Source of the DNA: Inmirania thermothiophila | Lineage (GTDB): Bacteria > Pseudomonadota > Gammaproteobacteria > DSM-100275 | DNA length: 64,000 nt | Direction of reading: 5' to 3' | NCBI RefSeq assembly: GCF_003751635.1 | Contig: NZ_RJVI01000001.1 | Location: forward strand, 440,726-504,725 | Shown here: one piece after another, positions 9,040 to 19,574 of the stretch | How positions within the stretch are numbered: position 1 is the stretch's first letter | How the letters are laid out: every line of letters starts with the position of its first letter | The notes under the pieces: generated by a model | What the model was told of the DNA's origin: nothing | The model's input: only the letters and a program-made list of their open reading frames with translations | The model's database searches: none | Program-made: the position numbers and the translations under genes

Positions 9040-9990
9040 GTGCCGCACCCGCCCGTCGAGGTCGCCGAGGGCATCCACTGCATCGACACCGGCTTCCTGG
9101 GCCGCGAGGGGCTCGCCGCCTCCTATCTGCTCCTGCGGGGCGGGCGCGCCGCCTTCGTCGAGACCGGCACCACCCACGCCGTGCCGTGCCTCCTCGCCGC
9201 CCTCGAGGCCCTGGGCCTCGGGCGCGACCGCGTCGACTACGTCATCGTCACCCACGTCCACCTGGACCACGCCGGGGGTGCGGGTGCACTCATGACCCAT
9301 CTGCCGGCGGCGCGGCTCGTGGTCCATCCGCGCGGTGCGCGCCACCTGATCGATCCCGCGCGCCTCGTCGCCGGGGCCACCGCGGTCTACGGCGAGGCGG
9401 CGATGGCGCGGGACTACGGCGAGGTGGTGGCGGTGCCGGCGGAGCGGGTGGTCGAGGCGGGCGACGGCTTCCAACTGACCCTCGGCGGTGCGACGCTGCG
9501 CTTCCTCGACACCCCGGGCCATGCCCGTCACCACTTCTGCGTCCTCGACGAGGCCACCGGCGGTCTCTTCGCCGGCGACACCGGCGGGATGTCGCTGCGC
9601 GCCCTGGACGGGCCGCGGGGGCCGTTCGTCTACCTCCCCAGCGCCCCGGTCCAGTTCGACCCCGAGGCCTGGCACGCGACCCTCGAGCGGCTCGCGGCGC
9701 TCGGTCCGCGCATGCTGCTGCTGACCCATTTCGGCCGCATCGACGCGGTGGGGCGCGCCTTCGCCACCCTCCATGCCGAGATCGACCGCTACGTCGCCAT
9801 CGCCCGCGCCTGCCCCCACGCCGGGGATGCGGCGCAGGCCTGGCTCGAGGCGCGCCTGCGCGAGGCCATGGCCGAGCGGCTGGCGGCCGAGGAGGTGCCC
9901 CTGCCCGCGGAGGAGGCCCTGGCCCTGCTCGCCCACGACATCACCGTCAACGCCCAGGGCCTCGCGGTGTGGCGGGCGCAGGCCGGCTGA
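9040..9990 (+). CDS. Metallo-beta-lactamase-fold hydrolase
   Basis: A 316-residue protein with the MBL metal motif THVHLDHAGG (residues about 68-77), a second ligand region (TPGHARHHF near 158) and D-T-G-G (FAGDTGG near 179). It starts at a GTG preceded by GGAGG. The substrate cannot be told: glyoxalase II-like, lactonase-like and persulfide-dioxygenase-like members share this scaffold. It sits alone between the YkgJ-like gene and the prp operon. A hairpin with TTTT follows. Confidence 0.8.
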   Translation: MPHPPVEVAEGIHCIDTGFLGREGLAASYLLLRGGRAAFVETGTTHAVPCLLAALEALGLGRDRVDYVIVTHVHLDHAGGAGALMTHLPAARLVVHPRGARHLIDPARLVAGATAVYGEAAMARDYGEVVAVPAERVVEAGDGFQLTLGGATLRFLDTPGHARHHFCVLDEATGGLFAGDTGGMSLRALDGPRGPFVYLPSAPVQFDPEAWHATLERLAALGPRMLLLTHFGRIDAVGRAFATLHAEIDRYVAIARACPHAGDAAQAWLEARLREAMAERLAAEEVPLPAEEALALLAHDITVNAQGLAVWRAQAG

Positions 9991-10006
9991 CGCGGCCATA
10001 ACCGCA

Positions 10007-10029
10007 CCTCGGGCGAGCCCCGGGGTTTT
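10007..10029 (+). terminator. Putative terminator after the MBL gene
   Basis: A 7-bp stem (10007-10013 with 10019-10025, one G-T pair) with a 5-base loop is followed directly by TTTT. The rest of the gap up to prpE contains a lone -10-like TAGAAT near 10083 but no convincing -35. Confidence 0.5.
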
Positions 10030-10130
10030 GCATTTCCCCTGGTTATCGTTGGCATAAGCTTCTGGGGCCGCGGGGGCGGGCATAGAATCCGGTCGAGCCG
10101 CCCGGCGACGAGGGAGAGGGAGGAGGCGCC

Positions 10131-12026
10131 ATGTCCCGATACGACGAGATCTACCGCCGCTCGCTGGAGGATCCCGAGGGCTTCTGGGCCGAGGCCGCGC
10201 AGGCCATCGACTGGACCCGGCCGTGGGAGCGGGTCCTCGACGACCGCAACAAGCCCTTCTACCGCTGGTTCGTGGGCGGCGAGCTCAACACCTGCTACAA
10301 TGCGCTCGACCGGCACGTGGAGCGGGGTCGCGCCGATCAGAAGGCGCTCATCTACGACAGCCCCGTCACCGGCCAGCAGCGCAGCTACACCTATCGCGAG
10401 CTGCGCGATGCGGTGGCGCACTTCGCGGGCGCCCTCCGCGCCCAGGGGGTGGAGAAGGGCGACCGGGTCATCATCTACATGCCGATGGTGCCCGAGGCGG
10501 TCATCGCCATGCTCGCCTGCGCCCGCATCGGCGCCATCCATTCGGTGGTCTTCGGCGGCTTCGCCGCCAACGAGCTCGCCACCCGCATCGACGACGCGAG
10601 GCCCAAGCTCATCGTCTCGGCCTCCTGCGGCATCGAGCCCGGGCGCATCGTCGAGTACAAGCCCATGCTGGACGGCGCCATCGCGCAGGCGCGGCACAAG
10701 CCCGAGCGCTGCATCATCCTCCAGCGCCCGCAGGCCGAGGCGCCGCTGGTGGCCGGGCGCGACATCGAGTGGAACGAGGCGCTGGCCGGGGTGGAGCCGG
10801 CCGAGTGCGTGCCGGTGGCGGCCACCGATCCCCTCTACATCCTCTACACCTCCGGCACCACCGGCCAGCCCAAGGGCATCGTGCGCGACAACGGCGGCCA
10901 CGCCGTGGCCCTGCACTGGTCCATGCGCCACGTCTACGGCGTCGAGCCCGGCGAGGTGTACTGGGCCGCCTCCGACGTGGGCTGGGTTGTCGGCCACAGC
11001 TACATCGTCTACGGGCCGCTGCTGCACGGCAACACCACCATCGTCTTCGAGGGCAAGCCGGTGGGGACGCCGGACCCCGGCACCTTCTGGCGCATCATCG
11101 CCGAGCACGGCGTGCGCGTGATGTTCACCGCGCCCACCGCCTTCCGCGCCATCAAGAAGGAGGACCCCGAGGGCGAGTACATCCGCCGCCACGACCTCTC
11201 GGGCTTCCGCGCGCTCTTCCTCGCCGGCGAGCGCTGCGACCCCGACACCCTGGAGTGGGCCCGCCGGCAGCTCGGGGTGCCGGTCATCGATCACTGGTGG
11301 CAGACCGAGACCGGCTGGGCGATCGCCGCCAACTGCCTCGGCATCGAGCCGCTGCCGGTCAAGCCCGGCTCGCCCACGCGCGCCGTGCCCGGCTACGACG
11401 TGCGCGTGCTCGACGACGAGGGGGGCGAGCTCGGGCCCAACCAGATCGGCGCCATCGTCATCCGCCTGCCGCTGCCGCCGGGGACGCTGCCCACGCTGTG
11501 GAACGCCGAGCAGCGCTTCGTCGACGCCTATCTCAGCCGCTACCCGGGCTACTACCTCACGGGGGACGCCGGCTACAAGGACGAGGACGACTACCTCTGG
11601 ATCATGAGCCGCATCGACGACGTCATCAACGTCGCCGGCCATCGGCTCTCCACCGGGCAGATGGAGGAGGTGCTCGCCTCGCATCCGGCGGTGGCCGAGT
11701 GCGCCGTCTTCGGCGTCGCCGACGAGCTCAAGGGCGAGTTGCCGCTGGGGCTGGTGGTGCTCAAGGCGGGGGCCGAGGTCGAGGAGGAGGCGCTGCGCCA
11801 GGAGCTGATCCGGATGGTGCGCGAGCGCATCGGGCCGGTGGCGGCCTTCAAGCTCGTGGGCATCGTCAAGCGCCTGCCCAAGACGCGCTCGGGCAAGATC
11901 CTGCGCGGGACCATGAAGAAGATCGCCGACGGCGTGCCGTGGAAGATGCCGGCCACCATCGACGATCCGGCCATCCTCGACGAGATCGCCGAGGTCCTGC
12001 GCGGTCTCGGGTATCCGAAGTCCTGA
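10131..12026 (+). CDS. prpE: Propionate--CoA ligase
   Basis: AMP-forming acyl-CoA synthetase that activates propionate to propionyl-CoA. At 631 residues it matches PrpE (about 628) and is shorter than most acetyl-CoA synthetases. Visible motifs are the phosphate loop [12 protein letters not shown] near residue 240 and the C-terminal catalytic and acetylation site [10 protein letters not shown] near 585. The ATG is preceded by GGGAGGAGG. The next three genes are prpB, prpC and prpD, so propionate rather than acetate is the likely substrate. Acetate is a possible secondary one. Confidence 0.92.
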   Translation: MSRYDEIYRRSLEDPEGFWAEAAQAIDWTRPWERVLDDRNKPFYRWFVGGELNTCYNALDRHVERGRADQKALIYDSPVTGQQRSYTYRELRDAVAHFAGALRAQGVEKGDRVIIYMPMVPEAVIAMLACARIGAIHSVVFGGFAANELATRIDDARPKLIVSASCGIEPGRIVEYKPMLDGAIAQARHKPERCIILQRPQAEAPLVAGRDIEWNEALAGVEPAECVPVAATDPLYILYTSGTTGQPKGIVRDNGGHAVALHWSMRHVYGVEPGEVYWAASDVGWVVGHSYIVYGPLLHGNTTIVFEGKPVGTPDPGTFWRIIAEHGVRVMFTAPTAFRAIKKEDPEGEYIRRHDLSGFRALFLAGERCDPDTLEWARRQLGVPVIDHWWQTETGWAIAANCLGIEPLPVKPGSPTRAVPGYDVRVLDDEGGELGPNQIGAIVIRLPLPPGTLPTLWNAEQRFVDAYLSRYPGYYLTGDAGYKDEDDYLWIMSRIDDVINVAGHRLSTGQMEEVLASHPAVAECAVFGVADELKGELPLGLVVLKAGAEVEEEALRQELIRMVRERIGPVAAFKLVGIVKRLPKTRSGKILRGTMKKIADGVPWKMPATIDDPAILDEIAEVLRGLGYPKS

Positions 12027-12029
12027 GCC

Positions 12030-12051
12030 GGGCGGGGCGTCCGCCCCGCCC
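12030..12051 (+). promoter_or_regulatory. 9-bp hairpin between prpE and prpB
   Basis: GGGCGGGGC (12030-12038) pairs exactly with GCCCCGCCC (12043-12051) around GTCC. With no clear T-run, it may lower read-through or stabilise mRNA ends within the operon. Confidence 0.45.
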
Positions 12052-12082
12052 CCTTGCCGGGTTCGCCCGGAGGAGGTTCGAC

Positions 12083-12970
12083 ATGAGCGATCGCAGCAGC
12101 GCGGGGGCGCGCTTCCGCGCCGCTCTCGAGGCCGAGCGTCCCCTGCAGGTGGTGGGCGCCATCAACGCCTACGCCGCACGGCTCGCCGAGCGCACCGGCT
12201 ACCGCGCCCTCTACGTCTCCGGCGGCGGGGTGGCGGCGGCCTCGTGCGGCATCCCCGACCTCGGCATCACCACCCTCGACGACGTCCTCACCGACGTCCG
12301 CCGCATCACCGACGTCACCGAGCTGCCGGTGCTGGTGGACGTGGACACCGGCTTCGGGCCGAGCGCCTTCAACATCGCCCGCACCGTGCGCGCGATGATC
12401 AAGGCGGGGGCCGCCGCCATCCACATCGAGGACCAGGTCCAGGCCAAGCGCTGCGGCCACCGTCCCGGCAAGGCCATCGTCTCCAGGCAGGAGATGGTGG
12501 ACCGCATCAAGGCCGCGGTGGACGCGCGCACCGACGAGGCCTTCGTCGTCATGGCGCGCACCGACGCGCTGGCCGTGGAAGGGCTCGAGGCCGCCATCGA
12601 GCGCGCCTGCGCCTGCGTCGAGGCCGGTGCCGACATGATCTTCCCGGAGGCCGTGCCCGACCTCGACACCTACCGCCGCTTCGTCGACGCGGTGGGGGTG
12701 CCGGTGCTCGCCAACATCACCGAGTTCGGCAAGACGCCGCTGTTCACGGTCGAGGAGCTCGCGGGGGCGGGCGTGGCGCTGGTGCTCTACCCGCTCTCGG
12801 CCTTCCGCGCCATGAGCCGGGCCGCCCTCGAGGTCTACCGCGCCATCCGCGAGGAGGGCACCCAGCGCGGCGTCCTCGATCGCATGCAGACGCGCGACGA
12901 GCTCTACGACTATCTCGACTACCACGCCTACGAGCGCAAGCTCGACGAGCTCTACGCCAGGGGGGAGTGA
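12083..12970 (+). CDS. prpB: 2-methylisocitrate lyase
   Basis: Cleaves 2-methylisocitrate to pyruvate and succinate, the last step of the 2-methylcitrate cycle. It is 295 residues of the isocitrate-lyase/PEP-mutase fold, with the catalytic loop motif KRCGH (near residue 121) and the metal-binding DVDTGFG (near 86). The AGGAGG ribosome site is 7 bases before the ATG. The stop is only 2 bases from the prpC ATG, so the two are coupled. Confidence 0.95.
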   Translation: MSDRSSAGARFRAALEAERPLQVVGAINAYAARLAERTGYRALYVSGGGVAAASCGIPDLGITTLDDVLTDVRRITDVTELPVLVDVDTGFGPSAFNIARTVRAMIKAGAAAIHIEDQVQAKRCGHRPGKAIVSRQEMVDRIKAAVDARTDEAFVVMARTDALAVEGLEAAIERACACVEAGADMIFPEAVPDLDTYRRFVDAVGVPVLANITEFGKTPLFTVEELAGAGVALVLYPLSAFRAMSRAALEVYRAIREEGTQRGVLDRMQTRDELYDYLDYHAYERKLDELYARGE

Positions 12971-12972
12971 CC

Positions 12973-14127
12973 ATGAGCGACGCCGTCCAGGATCTGTCCA
13001 AGCGCAAGAAGAAGTCGGTGGCCCTGTCCGGGACCGCCGCCGGCAACACCGCCATCTGCACCGTCGGCCGCACCGGCAACGACCTCCACTACCGCGGCTA
13101 CGACATCGCCGACCTCGCCGCCCAGTGCGAGTTCGAGGAGGTGGCCTATCTGCTGGTGCACGGCAAGCTGCCCAACCGCGCCGAGCTCGCCGCCTACAAG
13201 CAGAAGCTCGCCGCCATGCGCGGGCTGCCGGTGGCGGTGAAGAAGGCGCTGGAGCGCATCCCCGCCTCGGCCCATCCCATGGACGTCATGCGCACCGGGG
13301 TCTCGGTCCTCGGCACCTGCGAGCCGGAGAAGGACGAGCAGCCGGTGGCCGGCGCCCGCGCCATCGCCGACCGCCTCCTCGCCTGTCTCGGCTCGATGCT
13401 CCTCTACTGGCACCACTATGCCCACAACGGCCGGCGCATCGAGGTGGAGACCGACGACGACTCCATCGGCGGGCACTTCCTGCACCTGCTCCACGGGCGC
13501 ACGCCGCCCGAGCTCTGGGTGCGCTCCATGCACACCTCGCTCATCCTCTACGCCGAGCACGAGTTCAACGCCTCCACCTTCACCGCGCGCGTCATCGCCG
13601 GCACCGGCTCCGACATCTACTCGGCCATCACCGGCGCCATCGGCGCCCTGCGCGGGCCGAAGCACGGCGGCGCCAACGAGGTCGCCTTCGAGGTCCAGAG
13701 CCGGTACGACAACCCCGACGAGGCCGAGGCCGACATCCGCGAGCGGGTCGCGCGCAAGGAGATCGTGATCGGCTTCGGCCACCCGGTCTACACCATCGGC
13801 GATCCGCGCAACCCCATCATCAAGGAGGTGGCGCGCCGCCTGTCCGAGGACGCCGGGGACACGCGGCTGTTCGAGATCGCCGAGCGGCTCGAGGCGGTGA
13901 TGTGGGAGATCAAGAAGATGTTCCCCAACCTCGACTGGTTCTCCGCCGTCTCCTACCACATGATGGGTGTGCCCACGCCGATGTTCACGCCGCTGTTCGT
14001 GATCGCGCGCACCGCCGGCTGGGCCGCCCACGTCATCGAGCAGCGCCAGGACGGCAAGATCATCCGCCCGAGCGCCAACTACATCGGCCCCGAGGAGCGG
14101 CCTTTCGTGCCCATCGACCAGCGCTGA
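12973..14127 (+). CDS. prpC: 2-methylcitrate synthase
   Basis: Condenses propionyl-CoA with oxaloacetate. It is a 384-residue citrate-synthase-family protein. Catalytic histidine regions include KHGGANEV near 232 and [11 protein letters not shown] near 265, and the [12 protein letters not shown] segment near 325 is typical of short methylcitrate synthases. The start is ATG 12973, directly behind prpB. The length and prpBCD context favour methylcitrate synthase over a housekeeping citrate synthase (about 430 residues). Confidence 0.95.
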   Translation: MSDAVQDLSKRKKKSVALSGTAAGNTAICTVGRTGNDLHYRGYDIADLAAQCEFEEVAYLLVHGKLPNRAELAAYKQKLAAMRGLPVAVKKALERIPASAHPMDVMRTGVSVLGTCEPEKDEQPVAGARAIADRLLACLGSMLLYWHHYAHNGRRIEVETDDDSIGGHFLHLLHGRTPPELWVRSMHTSLILYAEHEFNASTFTARVIAGTGSDIYSAITGAIGALRGPKHGGANEVAFEVQSRYDNPDEAEADIRERVARKEIVIGFGHPVYTIGDPRNPIIKEVARRLSEDAGDTRLFEIAERLEAVMWEIKKMFPNLDWFSAVSYHMMGVPTPMFTPLFVIARTAGWAAHVIEQRQDGKIIRPSANYIGPEERPFVPIDQR

Positions 14128-14144
14128 GGCCGGCGCCGGCGCAC

Positions 14145-14173
14145 CGCGGGGCCGCCGCCGCGGCGGCCCCGCG
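14145..14173 (+). promoter_or_regulatory. Perfect 13-bp hairpin between prpC and prpD
   Basis: Arms 14145-14157 and 14161-14173 are exact reverse complements around a 3-base loop, with a CCGTTTCCCC tail. This is an attenuator-like or stabilising structure inside the prp operon. Confidence 0.5.
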
Positions 14174-14212
14174 CCGTTTCCCCTTCCCGAACCCGAGAGA
14201 GGAGCGACACCC

Positions 14213-15655
14213 ATGGCCGACATCAAGAGCGCCAAGCGACCCGATCCGGATCCGCTGCTCGTCGAGATCGCCGACTACGTGGCCGGCGCCGAGATCGACA
14301 GCGCCGAGGCCTACGACACCGCCCGCTACTGCCTCATGGACTCGCTCGCCTGCGCCATGCTGGCCCTGCGCTACCCCGAGTGCACCAAGCTGCTGGGCCC
14401 GGTGGTGCCGGGGGCGGTGCTGCCGGGCGGCGCGCGCGTGCCCGGCACCGCATGGGAGCTGGACCCGGTGCAGGCGGCCTTCAACATCGGCGCCCTCGTG
14501 CGCTGGCTCGACTTCAACGACACCTGGCTCGCCGCCGAGTGGGGCCACCCCTCGGACAACCTCGGCGCCATCCTCGCCGTGGCCGACTACGTCTCGCGCC
14601 GCCGCGTCGCCGCCGGCGAGGCCCCGCTCACCATGCGCGAGGTCCTCACCGCCATGATCAAGGCCCACGAGATCCAGGGCGTGCTGGCGCTGGAGAACGG
14701 CTTCAACCGCGTCGGCCTCGACCACGTCCTGTTGGTGCGGGTGGCGAGCACGGCGGTGGCGACGCACCTCCTCGGCGGCAGCCGCGACGAGATCGTCAAC
14801 GCCCTCTCCAACGCCTGGATCGACGGCGGTGCCCTGCGCACCTACCGCCACGCCCCCAACACCGGCTCGCGCAAGAGCTGGGCCGCGGGCGACGCCACCG
14901 CGCGCGCGGTGCGCCTGGCGCTGATGGCGCTCAAGGGCGAGATGGGCTATCCCTCGGCGCTGAGCGCGCCGCGCTGGGGCTTCTGCGACGTCCTCTTCCG
15001 CGGCGAGCCGATCCGCCTCGCCCGCCCGCTCGGCAGCTACGTCATGGAGAACGTCCTCTTCAAGATCGCCTTCCCCGCCGAGTTCCACGCCCAGACCGCG
15101 GTGGAGGCCGCCTTCAAGCTCCACCCGCAGGTGGCGGCGCGCCTCGACGAGGTCGAGCGGGTGGTGATCCACACCCAGGAGCCGGGGGTGCGGATCATCG
15201 ACAAGACCGGGCCGCTCGCCAATCCCGCCGACCGCGACCACTGCATCCAGTACATGACCGCCATCGGCCTCATCTTCGGCGAGCTCACCGCCGATCACTA
15301 CGAGGACGAGGTGGCGGCCGACCCGCGCATCGACGCCCTGCGCGAGAAGATGGAGGTGGTGGAGGACCCGGCCTACACCGAGGCCTACTACGACCCGGAG
15401 CGCCGCGCCATCCCCAACGCGGTGCAGGTCTTCTTCCGCGACGGCAGCTGCACCGACAAGGTGGAGGTCTACTACCCGGTGGGCCATCGGCGCCGGCGCG
15501 AGGAGGGGATCCCGCTTCTCATCGAGAAGTTCCAGGACGCCCTCGCCACGCGCTTCGCGCGCAAGCAGCAGGCGGCCCTCGAGGCGGTCTGCGACGACCA
15601 CCGCCGCCTCGAGGAGACGCCGGTGGACCGCTTCATGGCGCTCTGGGTGGCCTGA
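14213..15655 (+). CDS. prpD: 2-methylcitrate dehydratase
   Basis: Dehydrates 2-methylcitrate to 2-methyl-cis-aconitate. It is 480 residues of the MmgE/PrpD family (E. coli PrpD is 483), cofactor-independent. No acnD/prpF pair occurs here, so rehydration to 2-methylisocitrate would rely on an aconitase encoded elsewhere. It is preceded by GAGAGAGGAG. It ends before a hairpin shared with the convergent gene. Confidence 0.95.
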   Translation: MADIKSAKRPDPDPLLVEIADYVAGAEIDSAEAYDTARYCLMDSLACAMLALRYPECTKLLGPVVPGAVLPGGARVPGTAWELDPVQAAFNIGALVRWLDFNDTWLAAEWGHPSDNLGAILAVADYVSRRRVAAGEAPLTMREVLTAMIKAHEIQGVLALENGFNRVGLDHVLLVRVASTAVATHLLGGSRDEIVNALSNAWIDGGALRTYRHAPNTGSRKSWAAGDATARAVRLALMALKGEMGYPSALSAPRWGFCDVLFRGEPIRLARPLGSYVMENVLFKIAFPAEFHAQTAVEAAFKLHPQVAARLDEVERVVIHTQEPGVRIIDKTGPLANPADRDHCIQYMTAIGLIFGELTADHYEDEVAADPRIDALREKMEVVEDPAYTEAYYDPERRAIPNAVQVFFRDGSCTDKVEVYYPVGHRRRREEGIPLLIEKFQDALATRFARKQQAALEAVCDDHRRLEETPVDRFMALWVA

Positions 15656-17428
<1,773 letters not shown>

Positions 17429-17441
17429 CCGCGCGCCGCCG

Positions 17442-17492
17442 CCGGGCCAGGGACGGCCCGGACCGAGTCCTTGCACCACGCGGGGCCGCGTG
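17442..17492 (+). promoter_or_regulatory. Two intercistronic hairpins between dctP and dctQ
   Basis: A 7-bp stem (17442-17448 with 17455-17461) and a 6-bp stem (17477-17482 with 17487-17492) occupy the 124-base gap. Such structures commonly keep the binding-protein mRNA more abundant than the membrane-subunit mRNA. Confidence 0.45.
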
Positions 17493-17552
17493 CGCGCGCC
17501 CCCGCATCGGCCGCGGCGCCGGCCCGCAGGCCGACACCTCGGAGGTTCGCTG

Positions 17553-18095
17553 ATGTCCGTCCGTGTGCTCAACCGCATCGAGGAGGCGGTGATCGCGCTC
17601 CTCCTGGTCGCCACCACGCTGCTCGTGTTCGTCGACGTGGTGCTGCGCTTCGGCTTCGGCACCGGGTGGCTGTGGTCGCAGGAGCTCACCCTGCACCTCT
17701 CGGCCTGGTTCGTCCTCTTCGGCGCAAGCTACGGCGTCAAGGTGGGGGCCCACATCGGCGTCGACGCCCTGGTGCGGGTGCTGCCGCGGCGCGCGCGGCG
17801 CGCGGCGAGCGCGGTCGCGGTGGCGGCCGCGCTGGTCTACTGCGGCCTCTTCCTCGCCGGATCCTGGATCTACCTCGGCAAGATGTTCCGCATCGGGATC
17901 GAGATGGAGGACCTGCCCGTCCCGCTCTGGGTCGCCCACGGGATCCTGCTGGTGGGCTTCGCGCTGCTCGCGCTGCGGCTGCTGCAGCTGCTGTGGCGCG
18001 TGTTGCGGGGCGAGGCCGAGGGCTTCCGCTTCGCCGACGAGGCCGAGGAGAGCCTGCATCTGGCGCGGGGCGAGGCGGAGGAGGCGCGGCGATGA
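17553..18095 (+). CDS. dctQ: TRAP transporter small permease DctQ
   Basis: Small membrane subunit, 180 residues with four predicted helices (about 12-32, 48-66, 88-110, 128-150) and the family motifs in 'LLVFVDVVLRF' and 'GASYGVKVGAHIGVD'. The ATG at 17553 follows TCGGAGG and is chosen over an in-frame ATG at 17490, which would prepend a non-hydrophobic Arg/Pro-rich stretch. A charged C-terminal tail overlaps dctM by ATGA. Confidence 0.92.
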   Translation: MSVRVLNRIEEAVIALLLVATTLLVFVDVVLRFGFGTGWLWSQELTLHLSAWFVLFGASYGVKVGAHIGVDALVRVLPRRARRAASAVAVAAALVYCGLFLAGSWIYLGKMFRIGIEMEDLPVPLWVAHGILLVGFALLALRLLQLLWRVLRGEAEGFRFADEAEESLHLARGEAEEARR

Positions 18096-19489
18096 CCTCG
18101 GCGGTGCTCTTTCTGCTGCTGTTCCTGTGCATGGCCATCGGGATGCCGGTGGCGATGGCGCTGGGGCTCTCCAGCGTGGTGACGATCCTCTTCTTCTCGC
18201 AGGACTCGCTGGCCTCGGTGGCGCTCAAGCTCTTCGAGGCCCTCTCCGAGCACTACACCCTGCTCGCGATCCCCTTCTTCATCCTCTCCTCCGCCTTCCT
18301 CTCCACGGGGGGCGTGGCCCGGCGCATCATCCGCTTCGCCATGGACGCCGTGGGCCACATCCGCGGCGGCCTGGCCATGGCCTCGGTGCTCGCCTGCATG
18401 CTCTTCGCCGCGGTCTCGGGCTCCTCGCCGGCGACGGTGGCGGCGATCGGCTCCATCGTCATCGCGGGCATGGTGCGGGCGGGCTATCCGCAGTCCTTCG
18501 CCACCGGCGTGATCTGCAACGCCGGCACCCTCGGCATCCTCATCCCCCCCTCCATCGTGATGCTGGTCTACGCCGCGGCGACCGAGGTCTCGGCCGCGCG
18601 CATGTTCATGGCGGGCGTCATCCCGGGGCTCCTGATGGGCGGGATCCTGATGTTCGCCATCTACGTCGTCGCCCGCATCAGGGATCTGCCGGCGCGGCCC
18701 TGGCCGGGGCTGCGCGAGCTCGCCGCCTCCTTCTTCTCGGCCTCCGGCGGGCTCATGCTCATCGTCATCGTCCTCGGCTCCATCTACGGCGGTATCGCGA
18801 GCCCCACGGAGGCCGCGGCGGTCTCGGCCGTCTACGCCTTCCTCGTGGCGGTGCTGGGCTACCGCGACATCGGGCCCCTCAAGGGGGTGCCCTGGCGGCG
18901 CGAGGGCGAGCCGCTGGCGCGGGCGGCGGCCCGCAACCTCCTGCAGATGGCGTGGGCGCTGGTGCGCAGCGCGGGCGATGCGCAGGTGCGGGGCGTGGTG
19001 ATGGAGGCGGCCAAGGTCAGCATCATGCTGCTCTTCGTCATCGCCAACGCCATGCTGTTCGCCCACGTGCTCACCACCGAGCGGATCCCCCACGCCATCG
19101 CCCAGCAGATCGTCGAGATGGGCCTGCCGGCGTGGGGATTCCTGATCCTCGTCAACCTCGTGCTGCTTGCCGCCGGCAACTTCATGGAGCCCTCGGCGAT
19201 CATTCTCATCATGGCGCCGATCCTGTTCCCCATCGCCACCCGGCTCGGCATCGATCCCATCCACCTGGGCATCATCATGGTGGTGAACATGGAGATCGGC
19301 ATGATCACGCCGCCGGTGGGGCTGAACCTGTTCGTGGCCGCCGGGATCACCGGGCGCAGCCTGCCGTGGGTGGTGCGGGCCGCGGTGCCGTGGCTGGGGC
19401 TGCTGCTGCTGTTCCTGATCCTCATCACCTACCTGCCCCAAATCTCCCTCTTCCTGCCGGGGCTCATCGACCGGCTGCAGGGCTATTGA
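18092..19489 (+). CDS. dctM: TRAP transporter large permease DctM
   Basis: Transport subunit of 465 residues with about twelve hydrophobic segments and the ILIPPSIVMLVYA and SPTEAAAVSAVYAF family signatures. It is about 40 residues longer than the classic DctM (about 427). The extra length is a charged stretch between YRDIGPLK and VVMEAAKVS, roughly residues 260-300, predicted to be a cytoplasmic loop. It overlaps dctQ by four bases. It completes the dctPQM operon. Confidence 0.94.
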   Translation: MTSAVLFLLLFLCMAIGMPVAMALGLSSVVTILFFSQDSLASVALKLFEALSEHYTLLAIPFFILSSAFLSTGGVARRIIRFAMDAVGHIRGGLAMASVLACMLFAAVSGSSPATVAAIGSIVIAGMVRAGYPQSFATGVICNAGTLGILIPPSIVMLVYAAATEVSAARMFMAGVIPGLLMGGILMFAIYVVARIRDLPARPWPGLRELAASFFSASGGLMLIVIVLGSIYGGIASPTEAAAVSAVYAFLVAVLGYRDIGPLKGVPWRREGEPLARAAARNLLQMAWALVRSAGDAQVRGVVMEAAKVSIMLLFVIANAMLFAHVLTTERIPHAIAQQIVEMGLPAWGFLILVNLVLLAAGNFMEPSAIILIMAPILFPIATRLGIDPIHLGIIMVVNMEIGMITPPVGLNLFVAAGITGRSLPWVVRAAVPWLGLLLLFLILITYLPQISLFLPGLIDRLQGY

Positions 19490-19501
19490 GGGGCGGGCGA
19501 G

Positions 19502-19530
19502 TTTACAGCCGGGCGGCACGCGGCTAGGGT
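19502..19530 (+). promoter_or_regulatory. Putative sigma-70 promoter of dctBD
   Basis: TTTACA (19502-19507), a 17-base spacer, and TAGGGT (19525-19530), about 45 bases before dctB. It would give DctBD constitutive expression, separate from the sigma-54 control of dctPQM. Confidence 0.4.
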
Positions 19531-19574
19531 AGCCGCGGCGTTGCGGGCCCGATCCCCGCGGAGGGCCGGATCCC

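Noticed and set aside
10050..10066. TGGCATAAGCTTCTGG upstream of prpE as a sigma-54 promoter (expected for PrpR-controlled operons)
   Set aside because: The -12 TTGC element is absent and no prpR gene is in the window.
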